The notes below the pieces were generated by a model that saw only the letters and a program-made list of their open reading frames with translations, was not told the origin of the DNA and made no database searches. A DNA stretch of 10,787 nt from Bacillota bacterium (GTDB lineage: Bacteria > Bacillota > Sulfobacillia > JAJZYS01 > JAJYTV01): assembly GCA_021806845.1 (NCBI GenBank), contig JAKAPV010000058.1, positions 1-10,787 of the forward strand, read 5' to 3'. The position numbers and the translations under genes are program-made. This document shows, piece after piece, positions 1 to 6,905 of this stretch; the stretch's first letter is position 1, and every line of letters begins with the position of its first letter.

Positions 1-385
1 CGTGATCCCCGGCAGTTGCTCCTGCGGCCGGACGACGCGCCGCATGGCCCACATCCAGGGCCGCGTCGACGACATGTTCACGCTGCGCGGCGTGAACCTC
101 TTCCCGCGCGACGTGGAGTCTGCGCTGCTCGACATGGACGCGCTGGCTCCGGTCTACCAGCTCGTGCTCGATCGCCACCAGGCACTGGACGTCCTCGAGG
201 TCCATGTCGAGCCGCGCGAGACGGAGGCGGAGCGCGAGGCGCTGGCGACTGCGGTGCAGCGCCGCCTGAACGAGGTGCTCGGCGTGAGCGTGCTGGTCGC
301 CGTGATGGACCCCCAGTCGATTCCGCGCAGCGAGGGCAAGGCCGTCCGCGTCGTCGACCGCCGCAAGCTCAGCTACTCCCGCTGA
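1..385 (+). CDS. paaK: Phenylacetate-CoA ligase family protein (PaaK-like), C-terminal part, 5' truncated
   Basis: This is the last 127 or so residues of an adenylate-forming acyl-CoA ligase; the gene starts before the window, and the GTG at base 2 is simply an in-frame Val codon. Members of the PaaK family activate phenylacetate or related aryl acids with ATP and CoA in the cytosol, and full proteins are about 430 residues. The sequence shows the family's end-of-core motif CGRT, then GRVDDMF, LRGVNLFP at the hinge to the C-terminal lid, and a terminal RSEGKAVRVVDRR segment that holds the usual catalytic lysine of the lid. The stop is at 383-385, and the next gene follows after 19 nt with its own Shine-Dalgarno. 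A ligase of this type beside iorAB fits arylacetate metabolism. The substrate cannot be read from this fragment; other aryl acids such as indoleacetate are possible. Confidence 0.87.
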   Translation, partial: VIPGSCSCGRTTRRMAHIQGRVDDMFTLRGVNLFPRDVESALLDMDALAPVYQLVLDRHQALDVLEVHVEPRETEAEREALATAVQRRLNEVLGVSVLVAVMDPQSIPRSEGKAVRVVDRRKLSYSR

Positions 386-404
386 GCCGAGAGGAGGAAG
401 CGTC

Positions 405-1649
405 ATGCAAGAGCCGCTCCTCTACGACTGGAACGAAATCCAGCCGCAGACCGCGGAGTTCCGGAGGCCGCAGCGCATCGAGCTCAACGACGAGACCCTG
501 CGCGACGGGCTGCAAAGCCCGTCGGTGCGCCAGCCGACGGTCGGCGAGAAGGAGGCGTTCCTGCGCCTGCTGCCCCATCTCGGCATCGGTGCGGCGAACA
601 TCGGCTACCCCGGCGCGAGCGAGCAGGCCTATCGCGACGTCGTGCGCCTCGCCGCGCTGATCCGGGACGAAGGACTGCCGATCGAACCGAACTGCGCCGG
701 GCGCACACACCAGGCGGACATCGTGCCGATGGCCCGCGCACAGCAGGTGACCGGCGTCCCGATCCAGGCGGCCCTCTTCATCGGCTCGAGTCCGATCCGC
801 CAGTGGGTCGAGGGCTGGGAGATGGACCGGCTGCTGCACACGATCGAGGACGCGATCGGCTTCGCGAGGCGCGAGGGTCTCGAGGTGATGTTCGTCACGG
901 AGGACACGACGCGCGCGCGGCCAGGGGACATCGAGGCGATGTACAGCGCCGCGGCGCAGGCCGGCGCGACACGCTTCTGCGTCGCCGACACGGTCGGCCA
1001 CGCGACGCCGTCGGGCACGCAGCGGGTCGTGCAGTTCGTAAAACAGGTTCTCGAGCGGCAGGGAGTTGCGCCCGAGATCGACTGGCACGGGCACCGCGAC
1101 CGCGGGCTCGACGTGATCAACAGCCTGGCCGCCCTCGCAGCCGGTGCGACGCGGGTCCACGCCTGCGCTGCGGGGATCGGCGAACGGGTCGGCAACACCG
1201 CGATGGACACCGTGCTCGTGAATCTCGTGATGCTCGGCTGGCTCGATCAGGACCTCGGCCACCTGGCTGAGTACTGCCGCCTGGCCGTGGACGTGACGCG
1301 CTCCGAGATGCCGCGCAACTACCCAGTTGTGGGCGAGGACGCCTTCGCCACGAGCACGGGCGTGCACGCGGCGGCCGTCGCCAAGGCGTACCAGAAGGGC
1401 GACAACTGGCTGGCGGACAGGGTCTACAGCTCGGTGCCGGCCGCGCTCGTCGGGCGGCGCCAGGCGATCAAGGTCGGACCGATGAGCGGTCGCTCGAACG
1501 CCGAGTTCTGGCTGCGCGACCACGGCGTCGAGCCGACGCGCGAGCGCCTGGACGCGGTGATGGGGGCCGCCAAGGCAACCGACCACGTGCTCACGGACGA
1601 GGAGATCCTCACGACGATCGGTCGCCTGGAGACAAGCGCTTCGGTCTAG
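405..1649 (+). CDS. DRE-TIM metallolyase-type condensing enzyme (isopropylmalate/homocitrate synthase-like; HMGL-like domain)
   Basis: The 414-residue cytosolic protein is a member of the family that condenses or cleaves 2-oxo acids and acyl-CoAs at a divalent metal. The TIM-barrel core begins with DETLRDGLQ (residues 29-37; Asp34 is the expected metal ligand). Next come VTEDTTR (164-170), ADTVGHATP (194-202), HGH (228-230, metal ligands) and GIGERVGNT (257-265, Asn264 metal ligand). A second region at 317-365 contains STGVH and a VGR...VGPMSGRSNAEF stretch like the LeuA linker subdomains. It ends near residue 410, so the LeuA leucine-binding domain is absent. One oddity is HGHRD, where synthases normally have HxHND, so Arg231 replaces the Asn. 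The start ATG has GAGGAGG at 391-397. The gene sits between an aryl-CoA ligase and 2-oxoacid oxidoreductases, so a 2-oxo acid or aryl-pyruvate substrate is plausible. True LeuA, homocitrate synthase or a lyase cannot be excluded. Confidence 0.8.
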   Translation: MQEPLLYDWNEIQPQTAEFRRPQRIELNDETLRDGLQSPSVRQPTVGEKEAFLRLLPHLGIGAANIGYPGASEQAYRDVVRLAALIRDEGLPIEPNCAGRTHQADIVPMARAQQVTGVPIQAALFIGSSPIRQWVEGWEMDRLLHTIEDAIGFARREGLEVMFVTEDTTRARPGDIEAMYSAAAQAGATRFCVADTVGHATPSGTQRVVQFVKQVLERQGVAPEIDWHGHRDRGLDVINSLAALAAGATRVHACAAGIGERVGNTAMDTVLVNLVMLGWLDQDLGHLAEYCRLAVDVTRSEMPRNYPVVGEDAFATSTGVHAAAVAKAYQKGDNWLADRVYSSVPAALVGRRQAIKVGPMSGRSNAEFWLRDHGVEPTRERLDAVMGAAKATDHVLTDEEILTTIGRLETSASV

Positions 1650-1674
1650 ATCCGGGGACAGGGGAGGGAAGGGC

Positions 1675-3471
1675 GTGGCGGTGGAGATTTCGACCCAACA
1701 GCTCCTGCTTGGCAACGAGGCAGTCGCATTGGGCGCCCTCCATGCAGGGGTGCGGGTGGCCACGGGCTATCCCGGTACCCCCTCCACGGAGGTCATCGAG
1801 TACCTGAGCCAGGTCGCGCCGGAGGACGTTCAGGTGCACTGGGCGACCAACGAGAAGGTCGCGTGGGACGAGGGCATCGGCGCCGCGCTCGCGGGCGCCA
1901 GGACGCTCGTGACCATGAAGCACGTCGGACTCAACGTGGCGATGGACGCGTTCATGACGTCGCCGCTGCTCGGGGTGAACGGCGGGATCGTCCTGCTCTG
2001 CGCGGATGACCCTGGGATGCACAGCTCCCAGAACGAGCAGGACACCCGCTACCTCGGGAAGTTCGCGGGAGTGCCGATGTTCGAGCCGTCCGACAGCCAG
2101 GAGATCTACGACTTCGTCCGCGAGGCGTTCGAGGTCAGCGAGGCGTTCGATACGCCATGCCTCGTGCGCACGACGACGCGCGTCTCCCATTCGCGCTCGC
2201 GGGTGCAGGTGCAGGCGCCCGTTGCCCGCAAGGAACGCACCTTCGAGCGCAACCCGGCAAAGTACGTCATGCTGCCAGCCTACGCCCGCCTCGGCCGGGC
2301 GCGGCTGCTGGAGCGCCTGCCGGCCCTCGAGCAGTGGAGCGACAGCCACCCGTTCACGCGGGAAGAGATGCGTTCGACCTCCATCGGCGTCGTGACGTCG
2401 AGCATCGCCTACCAGCACGTGCGCGAGGTTCTGCCGGACGCGAGCGTGCTGAAGCTGGGGATCACGCATCCCCTCCCGGTGCAGCGGATCCGGGACTTCG
2501 CCCGAAAGGTCGACCGTCTCCTCGTCGTCGAGGAGACCGATCCGTACCTCGAGGAGGCCATCCTCGCCCTGGGCATCGCGGTCGAGGGCAAAAAACACTT
2601 CCCCCGCGCCGGGGAACTGACTCCGGAGTCGGTGCGCCAGGGGTTCGCCTCGGCGGGCGTGCTCGCTGCGAAGGAGGTTGCGGCGAAGGTCTCCCTGCCC
2701 GCTCCGGTCGTCCGGCCGCCGGTGCTCTGCCCGGGCTGTCCGCATGTGACACCCTTTCTCGTCTTGCGTGAGCTCGAGGCGTACGTCAGCGGCGACATCG
2801 GCTGCTACACGCTCGGCGCATCAGAACCGCTCCGGGCGATGGACACCTGCCTTTCGATGGGATCGAGCATCGGCATGGCCGTCGGTATGTGGAAGGCGGG
2901 CCTCAAGCAGCACCCGATCGTCGCGACCATCGGAGACTCGACCTTTGTGCACGCGGGCCTCTCCGCGCTCGTCGACGCCGTCTGGAACAACGCCGACATC
3001 ACCGTGGTGATCCTCGACAACGGGACGACAGCCATGACCGGCGGCCAGCCGACGCCGGAGTACGGCACGAACGTCCGCGGCACGGAGACGCCGCGTATCG
3101 ACATCGCCGCGGTATGCAAGGCGATCGGCGCGGACCCCGTGGTGGTGGTGGACCCGTACGACGTCGGCGCGACGCACCGCACGCTGCTCGCGGCCACCCG
3201 CAGCCACGGCGTGTCGGTCGTGATCACGAGCCGGCCGTGCGTGCAGGCGCCGAAGAAGCTGGTCGGACGGCGCTACAGCGTCGAGACCGAGACGTGCGTC
3301 GGCTGCCAGCTCTGCATGAACACGGGCTGCCCGGCGCTTGGCTGGGATCTCGAGGCGGCGCCGTTCGAGAACCGGCGCAGGGTGCGCATCGATCCAGACC
3401 AGTGCACGGGCTGCACCGTCTGCGCTCAGATCTGCCCGGAGTCGGCCATCGTTCCGTCTTTGCAGGGGTAG
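1675..3471 (+). CDS. iorA: Indolepyruvate:ferredoxin oxidoreductase, alpha subunit (IorA)
   Basis: IorA is the TPP- and Fe-S-binding subunit that oxidatively decarboxylates aryl-pyruvates (indolepyruvate, phenylpyruvate) to aryl-acetyl-CoA, passing electrons to ferredoxin. The 598-residue product has normal family length. The N-terminal pyrimidine-binding domain opens with LLGNEAVALGAL and GYPGTPSTEV (residues 31-40). The TPP domain has LCPGCPH (351-357), GDIGCY (373-378), GDSTF (420-424) and DNGTTAMTGGQ (448-458). Two C-terminal [4Fe-4S] motifs follow: CxxCxxCx4CP from Cys541, 544, 547 and 552, and CxxCxxCx3CP from Cys577, 580, 583 and 587. All eight cysteines are present. The start is GTG 1675, 6 nt after GGGGAGGG (1661-1668); a second in-frame GTG at 1681 is possible. 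It lies 25 nt after the condensing enzyme and 23 nt before iorB, its partner. Substrate preference within aryl-pyruvates is inferred from the family. Confidence 0.95.
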   Translation: MAVEISTQQLLLGNEAVALGALHAGVRVATGYPGTPSTEVIEYLSQVAPEDVQVHWATNEKVAWDEGIGAALAGARTLVTMKHVGLNVAMDAFMTSPLLGVNGGIVLLCADDPGMHSSQNEQDTRYLGKFAGVPMFEPSDSQEIYDFVREAFEVSEAFDTPCLVRTTTRVSHSRSRVQVQAPVARKERTFERNPAKYVMLPAYARLGRARLLERLPALEQWSDSHPFTREEMRSTSIGVVTSSIAYQHVREVLPDASVLKLGITHPLPVQRIRDFARKVDRLLVVEETDPYLEEAILALGIAVEGKKHFPRAGELTPESVRQGFASAGVLAAKEVAAKVSLPAPVVRPPVLCPGCPHVTPFLVLRELEAYVSGDIGCYTLGASEPLRAMDTCLSMGSSIGMAVGMWKAGLKQHPIVATIGDSTFVHAGLSALVDAVWNNADITVVILDNGTTAMTGGQPTPEYGTNVRGTETPRIDIAAVCKAIGADPVVVVDPYDVGATHRTLLAATRSHGVSVVITSRPCVQAPKKLVGRRYSVETETCVGCQLCMNTGCPALGWDLEAAPFENRRRVRIDPDQCTGCTVCAQICPESAIVPSLQG

Positions 3472-3480
3472 CTCACGTAG

Positions 3481-3488
3481 GGAGGAGG
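3481..3488 (+). promoter_or_regulatory. Ribosome binding site deciding the iorB start
   Basis: The purine block GGAGGAGG ends directly before an in-frame ATG at 3489 and 6 nt before a second in-frame ATG at 3495. Normal Shine-Dalgarno spacing favours 3495. The choice changes only two residues (Met-Ala) at the N-terminus. Confidence 0.6.
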
Positions 3489-3494
3489 ATGGCC

Positions 3495-4355
3495 ATGGCT
3501 CCGCGAGTGCCGAAGCAAGGGAACGTCGTCGTCGCCGGCGTAGGCGGGCAGGGAGTAGTCCTGGCCGGCAACATCATCGCCGATATCTGTCTGAGCCATG
3601 GACTCGACGTCAAGAAGGCCGAGGTCCACGGGATGTCGCAGCGCGGCGGGTCCGTCTCCGCCCAGGTGCGCTTCGGCCCGGAGGTCCACAACGTCGTCGT
3701 CGAGCAAGGGAGTCTGCAGTACGTCCTCGGCTTCGAGTGGGCCGAGGCGCTGCGCTGGATGCCGTTCCTGGCGCCGGACGGGATCGTGTTCGCCAGCTCC
3801 GAGCGGATCGTGCCGCCCGCGGCGCAGCGCAACCGCGTCGGGGGAGACGTCAGCTATCCGCTGGAGTTCCTCGAACACCCCGGCCTGCGCGCGGTCGACG
3901 CGGAGTCGCTCGCCAAGGAGGCGGGCAACCCCAAGACGGCAGGCGTCGTCTTGCTCGGGGCGCTGTCGACGGAACTCGGCTTCCCGGTGGAGTCGTGGCG
4001 CGACGCGCTCGCCCGCTGGGTGCCCAAGAAGGCGCTCGATGCGAATCTGCGCGCCTTCGAGCTGGGACGCGCCTGGAAGCAGGCCGCACCGCCGAAGGAC
4101 CTGAGGCCGCAGAGGACGCTGCCCGCGCAGTTCAGCCTCAAACTCGAGGAAGCCTGGTGCAAGGGTTGCGGCATCTGCGTGGATGTCTGCCCCGAGCGCA
4201 TCTGGCACCTCGACGATCTCGAGGTCGCACGGGCCGCGACGCCGGAGCGCTGCACCGGCTGCCGGCTGTGCGAGAAGCTCTGCCCCGATTTCGCGATTGA
4301 CGTCGTGCAGTTGCAGGAGATCGACCTCCTGACGCTGACAGGAGGTGGCGCGTGA
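3495..4355 (+). CDS. iorB: Indolepyruvate:ferredoxin oxidoreductase beta subunit (IorB) fused to a KorD-like 2[4Fe-4S] ferredoxin
   Basis: The protein has 286 residues and two parts. Residues 1-195 or so are the IorB/gamma-type CoA-handling domain, with GVGGQGVVLAG (15-25), the VHGMSQRGGSVSAQVRFG region starting at 44 and the PKTAGVVLLGAL segment (146-157). A 25-residue Pro/Gln-containing linker follows. Residues 220-270 form a ferredoxin with CKGCGICVDVCP (Cys222, 225, 228, 232) and CTGCRLCEKLCPDFAI (Cys253, 256, 259, 263), closely matching the small KorD delta subunit of 2-oxoglutarate-type oxidoreductases. A stand-alone IorB is normally about 190-200 residues. There is no frame change at the junction. 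The stop overlaps the korA start, exactly where a korD gene would usually sit. IorA already has its own clusters, so this ferredoxin probably serves KorABC, or both enzymes (inference). Confidence 0.9.
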   Translation: MAPRVPKQGNVVVAGVGGQGVVLAGNIIADICLSHGLDVKKAEVHGMSQRGGSVSAQVRFGPEVHNVVVEQGSLQYVLGFEWAEALRWMPFLAPDGIVFASSERIVPPAAQRNRVGGDVSYPLEFLEHPGLRAVDAESLAKEAGNPKTAGVVLLGALSTELGFPVESWRDALARWVPKKALDANLRAFELGRAWKQAAPPKDLRPQRTLPAQFSLKLEEAWCKGCGICVDVCPERIWHLDDLEVARAATPERCTGCRLCEKLCPDFAIDVVQLQEIDLLTLTGGGA

Positions 4356-5506
4356 TGGCCAAGCGAGAGCTGATTTCGGGGAACGAGGCGTGCGCGCTGG
4401 GCGCGCTGGCCTCCGGCCTGCGCTTCTTCGGCGGCTACCCGATCTCGCCGTCTTCCGAGATCTCCGAGATCCTGTCTTCCCGGCTGCCGCGCGCTGGCGG
4501 AGTCTTCGTCCAGATGGAAGACGAGATGGCGTCGCTCGGATCGGTGATCGGGGCGTCGCTCGGCGGGCTGCGCGCGATGACCGCCACGTCCGGACCGGGG
4601 TTCACCCTGATGCAGGAGCACCTCGGCTATGCGAGCCTCGCGGAGATCCCCTGCCTCGTGGTCGACGTGATGCGGGTCGGGCCCAGTACCGGCGTGCCGA
4701 CGGCTCCCTCGCAGGGCGACGTCATGCAGGCGCGCTGGGGATCGCATGGCGATCGCGGCACCGTCGCGCTCTCCCCGGCATCCGTCGAGGAGGTCTACAA
4801 CCTGACGGTGCACGCCTTCAACATCGCTGACAGGCTGCGCACGCCCGTCGTGCTGATGTTCGACGAGGTGATCGGCCACATGCGCGAGGGCGTCGAACTC
4901 ACCCCGCCCGCCCCGGAGGACCTCTGGGCTCGCCCCCGGCCGGCGGGCGCGCCGGGGCCCGATTTCCGCGCGTACGCGCCGAACGAGCAGGGCGTCGCAC
5001 AGCTTCCCGCCTTCGGGGACGGCTACCGCTTCCACGTGACGGGGCTCTTCCACGACGAGCGCGGTTACCCCTCAACGAACCCGGACCTCGTCCGGCAGAC
5101 GATCGAACGCCTCGAGCGCAAGCTCGACCCGATCCCCGCGTGGCTACCGCCAGAGAAATACCGCATGTCAGACGCAGACTTCGTCTACGTCGCCTACGGC
5201 GCGGTCTCGCGGGTGGCGCGCGAGGCCGTGGACCGCTTGCGCGAGCAGGGCGTCGCGGCAGGACTTTACCGCCCGCGCGTGCTCTGGCCGGTGGACGAGG
5301 CGGCGCTGCGCAAGGACCTCGCCAAGGCGCGGACGGTCGTCGTCGCTGAGATGAACCGCGGACAGTGGGTTCAGGTCGTCGCGCAGGCGCTCCCGCCGGC
5401 GACCCACGTTGTGAGCTACGGAAAGACCGGCGGAGAACCGGTGACCACCGACGAGCTGTACGGCATTGCCGCGGACCTCAACCTGAGGAGCGTGAAATCC
5501 TCATGA
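4355..5506 (+). CDS. korA: 2-oxoacid:ferredoxin oxidoreductase, alpha subunit (KorA type)
   Basis: This 383-residue subunit contains the pyrimidine-binding half of a TPP-dependent 2-oxoacid oxidoreductase that makes acyl-CoA, CO2 and reduced ferredoxin. The visible motifs are LISGNEACALGAL (residues 6-18), GGYPISPSSEI (26-36), QMEDEMASLGSVIGAS (53-68; the acidic residues lie where the TPP-activating Glu is expected), TSGPGF (78-83) and RVGPSTGVPTAPSQGD (107-122). The last of these is typical of KorA and VorB alpha chains. A domain II-like TPP-fold tail begins near residue 269 (DFVYVAYGAVSRVA). The ATG at 4355 shares one base with the iorB stop and has GGAGG at 4341-4345. A GTG at 4352 would add one Met. 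It overlaps korB by 4 nt, so translation is probably coupled. The true substrate (2-oxoglutarate, branched-chain or an aryl 2-oxo acid) is not readable from the motifs. Confidence 0.92.
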   Translation: MAKRELISGNEACALGALASGLRFFGGYPISPSSEISEILSSRLPRAGGVFVQMEDEMASLGSVIGASLGGLRAMTATSGPGFTLMQEHLGYASLAEIPCLVVDVMRVGPSTGVPTAPSQGDVMQARWGSHGDRGTVALSPASVEEVYNLTVHAFNIADRLRTPVVLMFDEVIGHMREGVELTPPAPEDLWARPRPAGAPGPDFRAYAPNEQGVAQLPAFGDGYRFHVTGLFHDERGYPSTNPDLVRQTIERLERKLDPIPAWLPPEKYRMSDADFVYVAYGAVSRVAREAVDRLREQGVAAGLYRPRVLWPVDEAALRKDLAKARTVVVAEMNRGQWVQVVAQALPPATHVVSYGKTGGEPVTTDELYGIAADLNLRSVKSS

Positions 5507-6336
5507 CTACCGCGAAGGAGCTCCTGCGGCACGAGATGATGCCGCATATCCTCTGCCCGGGGTGTGGGCACGGCATCGTGATGAACGCGATGCTGCGGGT
5601 GCTCGCGAAGCGCCACGACAACCTCGACCAGGTCGCACTCGTCGCCGGGATCGGCTGCTCGAGCCGCATCGTTGGGTACGTGGACGCGAACACCCTGCAT
5701 ACGACGCACGGGCGCGCCCTGACGTTCGCCACCGGCCTCAAGCTCGCGCGCCCCGAACTCGAGGTGATCGTGGTCACGGGCGACGGGGACGGCCTGGGCA
5801 TCGGCGGCAACCATCTGATCCACGCCGCGCGCCGCAACGTCGACCTCACCTGCCTCCTGTTCAACAACGAGACCTACGGCATGACCGGCGGCCAGCTCGC
5901 CCCGACGACCGTGAAGCAGGCGTTCACCACGACGAGCCCGAGAGGGAACACGGAGCCGAACTTCGACGCTGCCGCGCTGGCGAAGGCGGCGGGCGCGTCG
6001 TTCGTCGCCCGCGGCCAGGCCTACCGGCCGGATGTGCTCGAGGAAGTGATGGAGAGGGCGCTCGACCACAGGGGCTTCTCCTTCGTCGAGGTGATGACCG
6101 ATTGTACCGAGTATTTCGGCCGCAAGAACGCGCTCGGACAAGGCTCTGACCTCCTGTTCACCCAGTCGCGCTCCGACCAGGACGTCTCCCGGGACCTCGC
6201 CGACTGGCCGACGCTGCGCACCCCGCAGGGCTGGCAGGTCCGCGAGACGCAGCCCCTGGGCGTGCTGCACGAGAATGAGCGCCCCACGTTCGAGGAGTCG
6301 CTGGGCCTGCCCGGCTACTCCAAGAGGGAGGTCTAG
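5503..6336 (+). CDS. korB: 2-oxoacid:ferredoxin oxidoreductase, beta subunit (KorB type, TPP-binding)
   Basis: KorB is the TPP-pyrophosphate-binding catalytic half that pairs with KorA. The 277-residue product carries LCPGCGHG (17-24), GIGCSS (49-54), THGRALTFATGLK (68-80), the TPP/Mg motif GDGDGLGIGGNH (93-104) and FNNETYGMTGGQ (120-131). Cys18, Cys21 and Cys52, with a fourth cysteine at 201 in TDCTEYFGRKN, match the positions that hold the proximal [4Fe-4S] cluster in this family. The ATG at 5503 overlaps the korA stop (ATGA), and GAGGAG lies at 5485-5490. An in-frame extension upstream of 5503 lies inside korA and has no family similarity. korC follows after 2 nt. The two-gene split from korA and the separate gamma gene are the standard four-subunit arrangement, except that the delta ferredoxin is on iorB. 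Confidence 0.94.
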   Translation: MTTAKELLRHEMMPHILCPGCGHGIVMNAMLRVLAKRHDNLDQVALVAGIGCSSRIVGYVDANTLHTTHGRALTFATGLKLARPELEVIVVTGDGDGLGIGGNHLIHAARRNVDLTCLLFNNETYGMTGGQLAPTTVKQAFTTTSPRGNTEPNFDAAALAKAAGASFVARGQAYRPDVLEEVMERALDHRGFSFVEVMTDCTEYFGRKNALGQGSDLLFTQSRSDQDVSRDLADWPTLRTPQGWQVRETQPLGVLHENERPTFEESLGLPGYSKREV

Positions 6337-6338
6337 CC

Positions 6339-6905
6339 ATGTGGCGCAAGGAGATCCGCCTCGCAGGCTCGGGTGGCCAGGGTCTGGGGCTCGCGGCGAT
6401 GGTGCTTGCCGACGCCGCGCTCCGCGCCGGGCTCCATGCCACCATCATGCAGTCCTATGGCCCGGAGGCGCGGGGCGGCGCGAGTCGCGCGGACGTCACG
6501 CTCTCCGACCAGCCGATCGCCAACCCCTGGTTTCCCGCACCGCAGATCCTGCTGGCCCTGAGCCAGAAGGCGTGGGACCGGTTCAGCCCAAAGCTCGGCG
6601 CGGACGCGGTCGCGGTCGTCGACCTGGACCGCGTGCAGGGCGCGCAGGGCGCAAACGTCTGGGCGCTGCCCTTCGAGCGCACGGCGCGCGCCGAGCTCCG
6701 GGAGAAGGTCGCGGCCAACATGCTGGCGCTCGGGGCGCTCGGGGTCGTGCTCGAGCACATCCCGCAGGAGATCCTCGCCGAGACGGCGCAGAGCCGCGCC
6801 CCCAAGGGCTTCGGCCAGGTCAACCGGACGGCCGTGGCCCGCGGCTGGCGCCTGATGGGCGAAGCGCTGGGAGGGATCGCGCATGCCGACTCCGTCGGTC
6901 CTTGA
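6339..6905 (+). CDS. korC: 2-oxoacid:ferredoxin oxidoreductase, gamma subunit (KorC type)
   Basis: The 188-residue protein is the gamma subunit that helps form the CoA-binding part of the Kor complex. It begins with IRLAGSGGQGLGLAA (residues 6-20), the family's glycine loop, followed by QSYGPEARGGASRADV, which corresponds to the PEVRGG-type motif. Further on are the ILLALSQKAWDRF segment and a C-terminal helix region containing PKGFGQVNRTAVARGW. Its length is normal for a gamma chain. The ribosome binding site GAGGGAGG (6324-6331) lies 7 nt before the ATG. It is a paralogue of the N-terminal part of the IorB protein at 3495-4355, showing that two separate gamma-type subunits are made from one operon. 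Its last 23 nt overlap the CoA-transferase gene. Confidence 0.92.
   Translation: MWRKEIRLAGSGGQGLGLAAMVLADAALRAGLHATIMQSYGPEARGGASRADVTLSDQPIANPWFPAPQILLALSQKAWDRFSPKLGADAVAVVDLDRVQGAQGANVWALPFERTARAELREKVAANMLALGALGVVLEHIPQEILAETAQSRAPKGFGQVNRTAVARGWRLMGEALGGIAHADSVGP

Noticed and set aside
2..4. GTG at base 2 as a true start of a 127-residue protein
   Set aside because: The motifs are those of the C-terminal end of a 430-residue ligase and the frame is open to the window edge, so the gene simply begins upstream.
369..1763. 464-codon open frame on the minus strand opposite the condensing enzyme, and similar long ones at 1609-2745, 6820-8139 and 7839-8957
   Set aside because: They lie antisense to well-supported genes, have Arg/His/Ala-rich composition and no recognisable motifs; long antisense frames are expected at this GC content and codon bias.
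2889..3488. In-frame upstream extension of the iorB reading frame
   Set aside because: It overlaps the iorA coding region in another frame, gives low-complexity Arg-rich sequence, and the IorB family start with a strong ribosome binding site lies at 3489-3495.
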